From contig JAZNGG010000008.1 in NCBI GenBank assembly GCA_045576355.1, positions 1-64,000 on the forward strand: 64,000 nucleotides of DNA. The letters run 5' to 3'. Numbering within the stretch: position 1 is the first letter of the stretch; the number at the start of each line of letters is the position of its first letter. Positions 35,514-46,300 of this stretch are shown here, in pieces. This DNA is from Liminaster sp045576355. GTDB taxonomy: Bacteria; Bacteroidota; Bacteroidia; Bacteroidales; UBA3663. The translations under genes and the position numbers were made by a program. The notes beneath the pieces were generated by a model, which saw only the letters and a program-made list of their open reading frames with translations, made no database searches and was not told the DNA's origin.

Positions 35514-36107
35514 ATGAAGAAAATCTTTTCCTCAATCCTTGTTTTGGTTGCCCTTTTAGTGGCTTCTCCTGCAACTGCCAAGACTTTTGGATTTGGTGTA
35601 ACCGGTGGTTTGAATGTCTCCAAATTGGATCTTGATGGTGCGAAAAACAATACCGGATGGTTTGCCGGTCTCTCTGCCAAGGTAACTATTCCGGTGGTTA
35701 ATCTGGGCGTGGATGGATCTTTCCTTTTCACTCAGGAGAAATTGGAAGTTGAGGGTGCTGGATCAGATAATATTAATTATCTCTCTATCCCGATCAATCT
35801 TCGCTATGACTTGCAGTTGCCAGCCATCTCCAAGGTATTTATACCTTACGCATACATGGGTCCTCAGTTTGATTATGCTTTAAATGATGATCTGAAACTT
35901 GAAGGCGGTAGCTGGGACGTTAAGTCTGCTTCATGGCGTGCTAACTTTGGTATCGGTGCGATCCTGCTCAATCATGTACAGATCTCTTATGCTTATTCAT
36001 TGCCGCTCAGTGATTCTTATAAGAGCAGCGTTGCTGCAGGTCTGTGGGATAGTGCAACAAAAACTAAGGTAGAAACTCATAAGGTGTCACTTACCTATTT
36101 CTTCTAA
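35514..36107 (+). CDS. PorT-family outer-membrane beta-barrel protein
   Basis: 197 residues from ATG 35514, which begins a good signal peptide (MKKIFSSILVLVALLVASPA). A frame nine codons longer lacks one. The mature part alternates short amphipathic strands and turns (FGFGVTGGLNVSKLDLDG, NINYLSIPINLRYDLQL) and ends in SLTYFF with a terminal aromatic, as expected for an eight- to ten-strand barrel. Function unknown; members are common small outer-membrane proteins of Bacteroidales. Confidence 0.85.
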   Translation: MKKIFSSILVLVALLVASPATAKTFGFGVTGGLNVSKLDLDGAKNNTGWFAGLSAKVTIPVVNLGVDGSFLFTQEKLEVEGAGSDNINYLSIPINLRYDLQLPAISKVFIPYAYMGPQFDYALNDDLKLEGGSWDVKSASWRANFGIGAILLNHVQISYAYSLPLSDSYKSSVAAGLWDSATKTKVETHKVSLTYFF

Positions 36108-36120
36108 TCATATTAGATTT

Positions 36121-36486
36121 ATGGATATAGAGTCTGCCCGCCTCTATTGCCTTTCTCTTAAGGCGGTGGAGGAGGGCTTTCCTTTTGGAGACGATACGCT
36201 GGTCTTTAAAGTCAAGGGGAAGATGTTTGCCTGTCTCTCTTTACGGGAGCCGGATAAATTGGTCTTGAAGTGTGATGCCGAACGAGCCATCACCCTTCGA
36301 GAGACATATTCTGCCATCGAACCGGCGTGGCATTTCAATAAGAAATATTGGAATCAGCATTGGCTCTCTCGTCTCGATGATGCTTTGGTTCGAGAGCTCA
36401 TAGTTCACTCTTATGAGGAGGTGGTCAAGAAATTGACCCGCAAAATGAGGGAGGAACTTGATAATCAGATCTTTTCTTCTATTTGA
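36121..36486 (+). CDS. MmcQ/YjbR-family protein
   Basis: 121 residues. It has the YjbR pattern: EEGFPFGDDTLVFKVKGKMF, then LVLKCDAERAITLRETYSAI, PAWHFNKKYWNQHWL and the C-terminal helix VRELIVHSYEEVVKKLTRK. The fold is double-wing and thought to bind DNA; no clear role is known. It lies 13 bases after the barrel gene, probably in one transcript with it. Confidence 0.88.
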   Translation: MDIESARLYCLSLKAVEEGFPFGDDTLVFKVKGKMFACLSLREPDKLVLKCDAERAITLRETYSAIEPAWHFNKKYWNQHWLSRLDDALVRELIVHSYEEVVKKLTRKMREELDNQIFSSI

Positions 36487-36564
36487 GCATGATAATTTCC
36501 CAAAACTTTTCTTCATTCCTTAATTCAGTCTTTTAAATGATGGATTATAACTTCTTATAGTATT

Positions 36565-37371
36565 ATGAAAACAGTTTTAAAAATCATTCTCTTATTGTTT
36601 TGTTTTTCACCCTTCTCTATGTTTGCTCAAGATCTGATTGTCCCTAAACAAGGCGATCCGATTACTGCCTATAACGTAGAGACAAGCGCGAAGTTTTATT
36701 TTTATACCACTATCCCCGATGCTAATGCTCCCATCTTTCGCATTGCTAAAGATAGTGTTTTAGTCGTTAGATTTGCTGACGGACGATCAGTGACTGCTCC
36801 TTCTGAGCAAACAGAGGTATCTGTTCCCTCTTCTCAGATACAAGAAGATGTAAAACAATACCCTATAATCAATGAAGAAGATATACATGGATGTCTTATC
36901 GAAAAAGGTAATTGTGTTTATATTCCTACTGATGCTCTTTTGTCTTTTGATAAAGCCGGGCAAGAAAAAGTAAAAGAATTAGTCTCAGAGTGGGGCTATT
37001 GGACGGTTGTGGACAAGCCTGAACAAGCGCATTTTATTTTACATTATACACTACAGACTGGGGGATCGGATTATGCTTTTTTATTAATTCGACCTCGAAA
37101 ATATTATCGTGTTAAAACTAATTTGTTTGAGAGCCGAAGCGGATGGGATGGCAAATGGGACAGTAAAAAAATTGGAGTTGCTATAAGTGGTACAGCTTGT
37201 AATGAGGATTTAGAACAAAATAAAAAAACAGCTACAACTCTTGTTGAAAGAATGAAGATTATTATTTTGAATCCTAAAAACAAGAATTCAAAGCAAATGA
37301 AAAATTTATCTAAATATCTGGATGCAGATAGTGAAGACAATAATTATCCTTACCCTATATGGAGATATTAA
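36565..37371 (+). CDS. Secreted hypothetical protein, 268 residues
   Basis: A signal peptide (MKTVLKIILLLFCFSPFSMF, then AQ) precedes a mature protein with the phrase RIAKDSVLVVRFADGRSVTA and a later part, EWGYWTVVDKPEQAHFILHY, which is like DUF4136/ABM-type periplasmic domains in which a value is computed from neighbouring strands. The tail is lysine-rich. A similar phrase (NPDLIFLIKKKL) appears in the PDZ protein at 56349-57812. I do not know the function. Confidence 0.7.
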   Translation: MKTVLKIILLLFCFSPFSMFAQDLIVPKQGDPITAYNVETSAKFYFYTTIPDANAPIFRIAKDSVLVVRFADGRSVTAPSEQTEVSVPSSQIQEDVKQYPIINEEDIHGCLIEKGNCVYIPTDALLSFDKAGQEKVKELVSEWGYWTVVDKPEQAHFILHYTLQTGGSDYAFLLIRPRKYYRVKTNLFESRSGWDGKWDSKKIGVAISGTACNEDLEQNKKTATTLVERMKIIILNPKNKNSKQMKNLSKYLDADSEDNNYPYPIWRY

Positions 37372-37401
37372 TGTTTTTCACTTTTTTAGATATTTAAAAA
37401 A

Positions 37402-37433
37402 GGAGGCTGCGTCACTAAACTGTCGCAGCCTCC
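37402..37433. terminator. Bidirectional terminator between convergent genes
   Basis: GGAGGCTGCG (37402-37411) and CGCAGCCTCC (37424-37433), a perfect 10-base stem with A-rich sequence on the left and ATGTTTTTTT on the right, between the genes ending at 37371 and 37480. Confidence 0.8.
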
Positions 37434-37479
37434 AATGTTTTTTTCAGTTCCTTCCCGAGGAGGGAGGGGAATTTCTTTT

Positions 37480-39129
37480 TTATTCTTCGTTTTGCAGGAT
37501 TCCGGAGTTCTCAAAGGTGTAAACCATCTGTAAGTTCTGTGTTCCTTCTCCTCGACGAAGGCGAACAGCGGTCGGGAGGATATAGTTGGAGACAGAGAGG
37601 ATGGTGCTGGAGGATGTACCGGCATTGGTGGTCAATTCTACCGGGAGGATGGCCATCGGCACGGTAAAGTCGTCTTCCAGTCGTTTGTCACCATCTTTAG
37701 ACCATCCATATTTCTCAGCCAGTCCTAAGATGACAGAGTTAATGTTGCCAAAACTATAGTAATATAGTTGATTAGTGACACTATCCTGTACATAGGCAGC
37801 ATAGCAGGATGTCTTGCTGTCCGGCAAGATGCTTTTCTCGAAAAATTCGGTCATCTCACTTTGTTCTACCATCAAGACATAAGGCGCAGGATTGGCACTC
37901 ATTAAGACACCATTGGCCTTGTAGCCTTTCAGATAGAAGTTGGCACCATTGAGGAAGTATGTGTTGTCATCTGCGCTCCGCTGTGGATCGTCTATCATGG
38001 TGTTGATGATCTTGCCGACGGGGAGGTCCACGATGGTGTAGTATCCTTGTGGGGAGGTGATATAGGTTGTGTCCGGCTGATCTAAACGTTCGCTCTTGTT
38101 CTCGTCAGTAAAATTGTACCCGCTCATTTGGATAACGTCCGGAGTAACGGCGATATACTTCACATGGCTTGTGATGTAGGTGGAGTCAGCAGAGTCATCT
38201 TCGTTGCGAAGCAGTGTTCCATCTACATCGTACTTGTGGAAAGAGCGATAGAAGAAATAGATGGCAGTGTAATAGACTTTCATCAAGTTGCCCTCGCCGA
38301 ATGTCGTTTTCAGGCAGACTCCGGAGAAGAGTTCGCGTCTGAATGTGTCAATATCTTCAAATACATCTGTAAATTCTCCATGATGAGGATTCTTTTTGTC
38401 TCTGGCGATAGAAGCCTCCACGGCAGCCCGGAAGAAACGATCTTTTAGGTCATCGGTGAGTTTGATCTCTATGTAGGGCATATAGTCATTACTTCCCCGG
38501 ATGGAGTCTGAAAGCTCACGATTGGCAGATGTGTAGGCTTTAGAACCTAAGAAATGTTCTTCCGAGTAGTAATCTGAGAAATCGTTATTGCTGTAAAACT
38601 CTTGACTGGAGAGTGTTTCAAAGTCGATGCCTTTGTTCAACTCATAAGCGGAAGCGATCATCGGTGCCAGCGAATCTCCATAGGCTGTCGTATTATAATA
38701 GATGCGCAGTGTGATGGAGTCTAAGTGGTTGTCGCAAAGGGAATCCCATGGGGTATAGTGATAATCCTCCCAATCATAGCCCAAGGACTTCGGAACAGAA
38801 GTGCGCAAAAGGTTAAAGATGATGGAGTCAGAGGAGTTATAAGCATCCCAACTAAAGTTGGAATTGACATAAAACTGAGCGAGATAGCCGGCAGAGATAT
38901 TGCCATAAACCGGATCGGCTATATTGCCCAAAAGGGGATAACCAGTGCGAACATAGACCGAATCCCGATAGCCGGTGGAGGTGGTTATCGGAAGACTTGT
39001 ACTTTTGATTGTAATACCGTCGCTGGGGGGCTGAATGGAAGAACCTAATTCTCCCATCTCGTCGCTACAAGAGATGAAGTGGAAACAGGCAAACACGGCC
39101 ACAAGGGTCAGGAATACGTTATGTTTCAT
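37480..39129 (-). CDS. DUF4270 lipoprotein
   Basis: 549 residues from ATG 39129 (MKHNVFLTLVAVFACFHFIS, lipobox ending in C); a longer frame from 39150 only adds residues before the signal. The family features are the early GSSIQPPSDGITIK, the stretch YRDSVYVRTGYPLLGNIADP and a beta-rich remainder, as in DUF4270 proteins, which are found throughout Bacteroidetes. Likely a membrane-anchored periplasmic or surface protein of unknown role. It follows the GT5 gene by 58 bases in the same direction, a pairing I know from many Bacteroidales. Confidence 0.85.
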   Translation of the reverse strand: MKHNVFLTLVAVFACFHFISCSDEMGELGSSIQPPSDGITIKSTSLPITTSTGYRDSVYVRTGYPLLGNIADPVYGNISAGYLAQFYVNSNFSWDAYNSSDSIIFNLLRTSVPKSLGYDWEDYHYTPWDSLCDNHLDSITLRIYYNTTAYGDSLAPMIASAYELNKGIDFETLSSQEFYSNNDFSDYYSEEHFLGSKAYTSANRELSDSIRGSNDYMPYIEIKLTDDLKDRFFRAAVEASIARDKKNPHHGEFTDVFEDIDTFRRELFSGVCLKTTFGEGNLMKVYYTAIYFFYRSFHKYDVDGTLLRNEDDSADSTYITSHVKYIAVTPDVIQMSGYNFTDENKSERLDQPDTTYITSPQGYYTIVDLPVGKIINTMIDDPQRSADDNTYFLNGANFYLKGYKANGVLMSANPAPYVLMVEQSEMTEFFEKSILPDSKTSCYAAYVQDSVTNQLYYYSFGNINSVILGLAEKYGWSKDGDKRLEDDFTVPMAILPVELTTNAGTSSSTILSVSNYILPTAVRLRRGEGTQNLQMVYTFENSGILQNEE

Positions 39130-39187
39130 AATAGTCTGTGTAACGGACAATTTATTTTTGAGTTAAGGGTTATAGATAGATTACAGA

Positions 39188-39997
39188 TTATTGGATCAGT
39201 TGTTCGAAGAATTCGTTATAAGCTTCGATATAATTCTCTTCCTGATGATGCAGGATGGGGAGTCCGAGTTGCTCTGCGTGTTGGATGACTGTCGGATCAG
39301 CCGTTGGCTCGCTCACGATCAGTCCGTCACTAAACTTTAACGCAAAGCGGCAAAGATCGGCATGCGACAGAGTCTTGCCGGAGATCTCCTTGACGTCCTC
39401 TTTGGTGATGCCATCACGCATAATGATGCGAACAAAATCATCAGCCAAGGGGGTCTTGAATGCATCGTCATAGAGCGAGAATACCACTTTAGCGCTGCGG
39501 AAGCATGGATCGTCAGAGAAGCATCGCTTGATATAAATCGGAGCGATCGAAGTAAACCATCCTTGGCATACCACAACATCCGGCACCCAACGCAATTTGC
39601 GGATGGTCTCTATGACACCTCTGGCATAGAAGAGGCTTCGCTCTGTATTATCTGCAAACTCCACACCGTCTGCATCCGCATAAGTAGCTCGGCGGGTAAA
39701 GTAGTCATCGTTGTCGATGAAGTAAACCTGCATGCGAGCCGATTGGATCGAAGAGACTTTGATAATCAGCGGATGATCTGTGTCATTGATGATCAAGTTC
39801 ATTCCCGAAAGCCGTATCACTTCATGCAATTGGTTACGTCGCTCATTGATTAAACCAAAACGGGGCATGAAAGTTCTGATTTCGTGTCCAGTTTCTTGTG
39901 TGCGCTGTGCCAATTGACGTCCGATAATAGATTTTTTGCTGTCCGGCATATAGGGGACAACTTCGGTGTTGATAAAGAGAATTTTTGTGGCTTTCAT
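39188..39997 (-). CDS. Glycogen/starch synthase, GT5 catalytic N-domain only
   Basis: 269 residues from ATG 39997 (MKATKILFINTEVVPYMPDS). It fits the N-terminal Rossmann domain of glycogen synthase (GT5): the opening strand, IGRQLAQRTQETGHEIRTFMP in place of the usual K-x-G-G loop, and VPDVVVCQGWFTSIAPIYIK, which is like the family DVIHCHDW. The second GT-B domain is missing. Such one-domain forms are usual in this order. Because the K-x-G-G-L sequence is replaced by KKSIIGR, it may not be a classical synthase. It is transcribed with DUF4270. Confidence 0.85.
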   Translation of the reverse strand: MKATKILFINTEVVPYMPDSKKSIIGRQLAQRTQETGHEIRTFMPRFGLINERRNQLHEVIRLSGMNLIINDTDHPLIIKVSSIQSARMQVYFIDNDDYFTRRATYADADGVEFADNTERSLFYARGVIETIRKLRWVPDVVVCQGWFTSIAPIYIKRCFSDDPCFRSAKVVFSLYDDAFKTPLADDFVRIIMRDGITKEDVKEISGKTLSHADLCRFALKFSDGLIVSEPTADPTVIQHAEQLGLPILHHQEENYIEAYNEFFEQLIQ

Positions 39998-40031
39998 AAA
40001 TAAAAAACTTTCTTTGTGGAAGTTTGAGAAG

Positions 40032-40039
40032 CAAAGATA
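40032..40039 (-). promoter_or_regulatory. -7 box of the GT5-DUF4270 operon
   Basis: Minus-strand TATCTTTG fits TAnnTTTG and lies 35 bases before the start at 39997. No clear -33 element. Confidence 0.35.
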
Positions 40040-40221
40040 ACGTTTTTTTTCGAGATATGATTTTTTGAGGGGCAAAAACAACCTAAAAGTGCTGAATTTT
40101 AATGCTATTTATAATAGAAGCCACTCAGATAAAACACTTTTTGTGATTATTTTGTCTAAGTTGTAAACGATTGTTTCTGTCTCTTTGGATTCAGGCCCGG
40201 GGGAACTGATAAGGGCGGTAT

Positions 40222-41037
40222 TTATTGTACTAATTCGCCCTGAATAGAACCGATGCGTTTCAGCTGGATAATCACTTTGAGAGGTTTGTGGGAAGGGTCC
40301 GTGGATAGCCATACATGAAGTGGTGTATGGTCTGAATCTTTAGACTTAAAATAGAGTTCCAGACGATATGAAGAAAACTTCTTTCCATTGCGCATTTCGC
40401 AAGTCTCCATGCCGATATATTTGGCAAACATTCGGGTTTTCTTGATGCCGGAAAAGATGTCATAGCTCATCTCTTTGCCTCGTGGCATTCTGGAGAAGTC
40501 CTGATTGCGCAAGATGTAGAAGATGGAGAGCATGTCATAGCCGGAGTTCCCAATGGTGTATTCTGCCTGGCTCTTCCCTTTCGATTGTCTCCAGCGGCGG
40601 ATGCTTACATAGGTAGAGTCGATATTCCCTGTAGTGAGGAGCTCGGTCGGATTCTTCTTCAAGTAATTATAGTAGTTCCGCTCCCAGGCATTATATGAAC
40701 CTTCGTGAGTCAGTTTGGCGTATTCGAGAGGAACATACTCTGTGGTCATATAGGAGTGCAGTGTGTCTCTCACTCTCATCAAGGTTTCTACGATACTGAG
40801 TGAGCGACCTGCCAGTTTGCCGTGTAACCTTTTTTCACCGGACTCTAAAGAGTCTATATCTAATGTCAGAATACCTGATCCCGCTTTTTTCCAAATGAAT
40901 CCCCAGTGATAATAGACGTCATAGCGCAAGGCTTCAGTTTGTATGGAGTTAACCGATTTCTCAGCTGCTTGCATTGATGGAGTTATACAGCTCAAAGTGA
41001 GAATTGTGAGAATAATGATATGAATAGTTTTTTTCAT
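40222..41037 (-). CDS. DUF3108 periplasmic protein
   Basis: 271 residues with a signal peptide (MKKTIHIIILTILTLSCITP then SMQA). It shows the DUF3108 pattern: RYDVYYHWGFIWKKAGSGIL, then the strand-rich middle with LSIVETLMRVRDTLHSYM and MLSIFYILRNQDFSRMPRGK, and a C-terminal strand pair. Members are lipocalin-like periplasmic proteins of unknown function. It lies 94 bases downstream of the Ig-like lipoprotein gene, same strand. Confidence 0.85.
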   Translation of the reverse strand: MKKTIHIIILTILTLSCITPSMQAAEKSVNSIQTEALRYDVYYHWGFIWKKAGSGILTLDIDSLESGEKRLHGKLAGRSLSIVETLMRVRDTLHSYMTTEYVPLEYAKLTHEGSYNAWERNYYNYLKKNPTELLTTGNIDSTYVSIRRWRQSKGKSQAEYTIGNSGYDMLSIFYILRNQDFSRMPRGKEMSYDIFSGIKKTRMFAKYIGMETCEMRNGKKFSSYRLELYFKSKDSDHTPLHVWLSTDPSHKPLKVIIQLKRIGSIQGELVQ

Positions 41038-41131
41038 CTATATATTATATAAATGTATTTTGATAATCGTTATATGTAGTTTGTTGTATATGTATTAAAC
41101 AATACCTTGACATCCAATTAGAAGACGAGTG

Positions 41132-43213
41132 TTAGCGAGCCTGTTGCAATCCTCTGCCTCCACCTCCAGATGTGCTTCGTCTTGAGGACGAAGAAGGGCT
41201 TGAGGATGATCGTCTGGAAGAAGAGTTTTTGCCGTTCTTTTTGTTGTAATATTCTTCGTTTTTGCTTCTTCTCTCTTCTTTCGGTTTGGGCTTATTGATT
41301 TTAACCTCCTCCGGCTTTTGTTTGAGCAGATCTACGTCTGTCGGTGTCCAATCCTGACTCAAGGACCAGTTGGCTCTCAGTTGTAGTTCGGAATTGAAAT
41401 AATAGACCTGTTCAGGTTGTTTTTCTTCAGACAGATTGCCTGCATCAAACGTTCCATTGCCATTTGAGTCAACGACCAGACGCACAAAATATTTTCCGGG
41501 AGAGACATGGATAAATTTTGCCAATCCATCTACCACGGGTGCTTGTTGTTTGGGTTTGTCTTTGTCATCCAGTAGCTGGACAAAGGCCGGTCCGGAGATG
41601 CCATGTATCTTGAAAAGCAGATGGGCATATTCTTCGCGAGTCCGTTCCTTGAAACTTAGAGTTGCTGCATCATTTGGTGCACCATAGATGTCGTGCAGGG
41701 CTGCAGAGTCTATCCTGAAACGATATTCCCCACCGGGAGAATAATAAGGGATGGCATAGAGGGTGTAACGACGGATATGATCAGGGTTTTGCACCCAGCG
41801 ATATGCCAATGATTTCCAGAGAGTATCTACACGACACTCCAAGTGCATTCTGGAGGTGTCAATCTCTGCCAAAGGTGTTCCAACTTCGAAGATCGGTTTT
41901 TTGCCGATGTCCAAACTTTGGCCATAGACCTGCTTGATGGTGAGATAACGGATTTGAGGGATGCTGTCTGATGCTTCGGCTTCAGCCTCTTTTTTCTTTT
42001 TTCCTTTTCTGAATGAAGAGAACAATCCCCCTTCGCCCTCATCGTTATTTTTCTTTTTATCTTGTTTTACGATGGGTTTGTAAAACACCAAAGTGTCTGT
42101 TTTCGGGACATTCTGATTCAGTGTATCTGTATATATATAGGTGACAGCTGTTTTCAGTGTGTCAAGTTTATATAGTGCCGGATCTTGGATCCACAAAACA
42201 AGAGTGTCCCGTGTAGGATTACTTTCCCAAAGGAAGGGAGATGTGTTTGGATCGATCCGGAGAGAATCTTCTTTGAGTAATTCGACGGAGGGCAACTGGG
42301 GCATCCGTGCAGAAAAACGGAATGTCAATCGGTTGGAGTCCGGACGGGCATAGTCGTCCATGTAGAGATTGGCTTTGCCTTCATTAAACATCAGTAGGCG
42401 CAGATCCATCGGGTTATAGACCATGTGGTTATGCATCACAATCGTATCGATCGCTGTGGAGTCTGCATTCCAAATCGTATCACTGACCATTTGTCCGGAC
42501 ATCGTCGGAGTAATGACTTCATCATAAAAAGCAATATTTTCGGTGAATAGGTCATATCGATAGTTGGTGTTGCCATCCTTGAGGGCATAAAGCTTGTAAG
42601 ATCCGGGTGCAATGCCTAAGATGCGGAATTTTCCCAAAGCATCTGTTTTGCCTGCTCGCAACATCGGGCTGTTTCTGAAAGTACTATCCGATACGACCAT
42701 CGTGTCGGGATAGATGCCCACGTAGGCACCGGTTACCGGTTCTAAATCTTCGGCATTGAGCAATGTACCACCGATCATCAGAGAGTCGATGTGATCTCCG
42801 GTGGAGAATGTCATGGAGAAGTGCTCCAGCGGATTCCCTTCATTGTTATCCTGCACGGCATCTCCGAGGTCGATGGAGTAAGTCGTGTTTTGCTTCAACG
42901 TGTCGAGGAGCTCGATGGTCACCGTTTTGGCATTACTCTGGATAATCGGGGCTTTCTCCTGCGGTGGAGAAACGGTAAGTTTTTCCTGCGCGTTGGAGAG
43001 TTTTATGTTTTCATTAAAGTGGATGGTAATTTTGTTGTCTTTGACCCGGACAGCCCCATCTTTAGGGTCGCTCGATTTTTTGTAAGGTGGGGTTTCGTCA
43101 TAGAGTCCCCCTCCGGGTGTCCCGACGCTGGCGCACCCTATAACAGCCGCCATGGTCACTGCAGACATTGCAGCAAAAATCAGTCGATTATGATCGCGTA
43201 AACCTCGAAACAT
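41132..43213 (-). CDS. Ig-like (Big_5/SbsA type) lipoprotein
   Basis: 693 residues from ATG 43213 (MFRGLRDHNRLIFAAMSAV); the signal ends in AAVIGC, a lipobox. The first domain (about 30-130) is an SbsA-type Ig fold: YKKSSDPKDGAVRVKDNKIT then IHFNENIKL, and TFSTG. A carboxypeptidase-regulatory-like insert follows (GGTLLNAEDLEPVTGAYVGI, DALGKFRILGIAPGSYKLYA). The C-terminus is basic and of low complexity (NKPKPKEERRSKNEEY, then Ser/Arg runs). Proteins of this build are widely conserved near secDF in Bacteroidales; the function is unknown. Confidence 0.85.
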   Translation of the reverse strand: MFRGLRDHNRLIFAAMSAVTMAAVIGCASVGTPGGGLYDETPPYKKSSDPKDGAVRVKDNKITIHFNENIKLSNAQEKLTVSPPQEKAPIIQSNAKTVTIELLDTLKQNTTYSIDLGDAVQDNNEGNPLEHFSMTFSTGDHIDSLMIGGTLLNAEDLEPVTGAYVGIYPDTMVVSDSTFRNSPMLRAGKTDALGKFRILGIAPGSYKLYALKDGNTNYRYDLFTENIAFYDEVITPTMSGQMVSDTIWNADSTAIDTIVMHNHMVYNPMDLRLLMFNEGKANLYMDDYARPDSNRLTFRFSARMPQLPSVELLKEDSLRIDPNTSPFLWESNPTRDTLVLWIQDPALYKLDTLKTAVTYIYTDTLNQNVPKTDTLVFYKPIVKQDKKKNNDEGEGGLFSSFRKGKKKKEAEAEASDSIPQIRYLTIKQVYGQSLDIGKKPIFEVGTPLAEIDTSRMHLECRVDTLWKSLAYRWVQNPDHIRRYTLYAIPYYSPGGEYRFRIDSAALHDIYGAPNDAATLSFKERTREEYAHLLFKIHGISGPAFVQLLDDKDKPKQQAPVVDGLAKFIHVSPGKYFVRLVVDSNGNGTFDAGNLSEEKQPEQVYYFNSELQLRANWSLSQDWTPTDVDLLKQKPEEVKINKPKPKEERRSKNEEYYNKKNGKNSSSRRSSSSPSSSSRRSTSGGGGRGLQQAR

Positions 43214-43309
43214 GCTGCGAAGATACACAAAAAGAGGCAAGCAGGGGAGAAAATAAGGACTAAAAATGCAAAAAAGAGAAGAAAAGATGATAAATATTGA
43301 AAATTTCGC

Positions 43310-43317
43310 TAACTTTG
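43310..43317 (+). promoter_or_regulatory. -7 box upstream of secDF
   Basis: TAACTTTG followed by CGG, a match to TAnnTTTG; the -33 element is weak (GATG at 20 bases). The leader is about 52 bases. Confidence 0.45.
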
Positions 43318-43375
43318 CGGCTCAATATGACGGAAAATCTAATTAATTAATAATAAAACAAAACACTAACAAAAC

Positions 43376-46300
43376 ATGCAAAACAAAGGATTTGTTTCTG
43401 TGTTTGCTGCGTTGCTTGCATTGGTGTGTGCCTTTTACATCTCGTTCTCTTTCGTAACGAAGAAGCATGAGAATTTGGCCAAGGAATATGCAGAGATGAC
43501 CGGTAAACCGGAAAATGAAAAGTACTATTTGGACAGCATCTCGACAGAAGAGGTATGGTTGGGCTATACTTATAAGCAAGCTCAGGAGATGCAGATTGGT
43601 CTCGGTCTCGATTTGAAGGGTGGTATGAATGTCATCCTCGAAATCAATGTGGCAGATGTCCTCACTTCGTTGGCTGCCGAGAATGGCGGAAACCCGGTTT
43701 TCGTTGAGGCTATTGCCAAGACTAAAGAGGGTGGTGCCAATAGTGGAGATGAATTTTTGGCAAGTTTCGCAGAGAACTACAAGAAGGTAGATCCGACTGC
43801 AAAGTTGTCTGATGTGTTCAGCACATACCAGTTGAAAGACAAAATCAAAAAAGATACTCCTGACTCAGAGGTTCTCTCTATCTTGCAGGAGGAGATGGAG
43901 GCTGCTCTCAGCAATTCTTTCCAGGTGCTTCGCAATCGTATCGACCGTTTCGGTGTGATTGCTCCCAATATCCAACGTTTGGAGCAGGCCGGTCGTATCT
44001 TGATCGAGTTGCCCGGTGTTAAGGAGCCTGAGCGTGTAAAGAATCTTTTGCAGGGTTCTGCCAATTTGGAGTTTTGGGAGACTTATAACCTTGCTGAGAT
44101 CTATCAGAGTTTGATCGAGGCAGACCAGGCTTTAGCTTCATTGCATACTAATGACTCAGTAGTGATTAAGTATAATGAACTCATTGCTCAGTTGGGCGAC
44201 TCAACTCTTGCTCCGATGGATAGCTTGGAGATCGTGGGCAAGTTGCAGGGTATGCAGGCTAATGTTGCCTCTTTGGTTAATCCTCTCCTTTCTCGCCTTC
44301 AGTTGTATGTTGATCCGCAGAGAGGTCCTATCGAAGGTCCAATCGTGGGTATAGCATTGTCTAACGACATGAACACCATCAACGAGTTGCTTGCGTCTAA
44401 GCAGGTGAGAGATCGTCTCCCCCGCAAGTTGAAATTTGCTTGGGCTGTTAAGGCAAGTGACAAGAAGGGAACTTCCTATGAACTCTATGCCCTCAAGGCT
44501 CATGACAATGCCGGACATCCTGCTCTTCCTAACTCTAAGGATGGTGGCGATATCGTAGTTGATGCTCGTGCAGACTTCCAGCAGTTTAATGGTAACCAAT
44601 ATGAAGTCTCTATGGAGATGACACCGGAGGCTGCTAAGGATTGGGCTACTTTGACTAAGTCTAACGTAGGCAAGTGTATCGCTATCGTATTGGATGATGT
44701 CGTATATTCTGCTCCTCGTGTGAATGGAGAGATCACCGGTGGTCGCTCTTCTATCACCGGTAACTTTGATGCTGAGGAGGCTAATGACTTGGCCAACGTG
44801 TTGAAGTCCGGTAAGATGGCTGCTAAGGTAAATATCGTTTCTGAGGACGTAGTTGGTCCGACCCTTGGTCAGGAGGCTATCGATGCCAGCGTTGTTTCAT
44901 TCATCGTGGCTCTTGTGCTCCTCTTCCTCTACATGATTTTGATCTATGGCTTCAGAGAGGGTCTTGTTGCCGACCTCTGTTTGATCATCAATGCCTTCTT
45001 TACGATCGGTATCCTTTCTTCATTCGGAGCTGTCTTGACACTTTCCGGTATTGCCGGTCTCGTGCTCTCTATGGGTATTGCAGTCGATGCCAACGTGCTT
45101 ATATATGAACGCGCGAAAGAAGAATTGGCTGCCGGCAAGGGTATCCGCTCTGCTGTCTCTGCTGCCTATTCTAACGCATTCTCTGCGATCTTTGATGCCA
45201 ACTTGACCTCATTGATCACCGGTATTATTCTTTATGTGTTCGGTACCGGTCCGATTCGCGGTTTTGCCGTTACCTTCATCGTCGGTATCATCACTTCATT
45301 TGTCTCAGCTGTCTTCTTGAGCCGCATCTTCATCGAGGGCGCTTTGGCTAAGGGCATGTGGACATCACTCTCTTTCCGTGGTCTTTGTGCAGGCATCTTC
45401 AAGCCCTGGCATGTTGACTTTATTGGCAAGGCTCGTCTCAGCCGCATCATCTATATCGCTGCATCTGTGGTTTGTATTGCTGCAATGGTTCGTCCTGGTG
45501 GTTTGAACATGGGTATTGAGTTTACCGGTGGTAGCAACTATATCATCAGCTTCAACGATGTTGAGTCTGTCGATGAGATCCGCTTGACTGAGACTATGAA
45601 GCCCTATTTCGGCGATGCTACAGTGAGCACCATTCAGGTAGGCAACGACGCTAAGTTGGTTCGTATCTCTACTAACTACAACGTAAACAATACTGATCCA
45701 CAGGGCGACTTGAAAGTGAAGCAGTTCATCCTCGATGCAGCTAAGTCTCTCAACTATGTACCTGAGCATGTGACTATCGAGCAGTTTGATCAGGAGACTT
45801 ACATCCAGAGCACACAGAAGGTTGGTCCTTCCATCGCTGATGACGTGACAGTAGGCGCTATCTGGGCTGTGATCGTATCTTTGATCGCCATCGCGCTATA
45901 CATCTTGATCCGTTTCCGCAACATTGCATTCTCCATCGGTTCTATCATCGGTTTGGCTGCCAATACCCTCTTCGTGATCGGTATTTATTCCATCCTTTGG
46001 GAGTGGAACACTTGGTTCTCTATGGAGTTGGATCAGTCATTTATCGCTGCTATTTTGACCGTAATCGGTTACTCTATCAACGATATTGTGGTTGTGTTCG
46101 ATCGTATCCGCGAGGTGCGCACTCTCTATCCTAACAAGGACTTGAAGGTATGTATCAACGAGGCTATCAACATGACTATGCCGCGTACGTTGAATACCTC
46201 TATCACCACATTGGTAGTGTTGCTCATCATCTTCTTCTTAGGTGGTGCTACGATCCAGAGCTTTATCTTCGCGATGATCCTCGGTGTGGTTATCGACCCG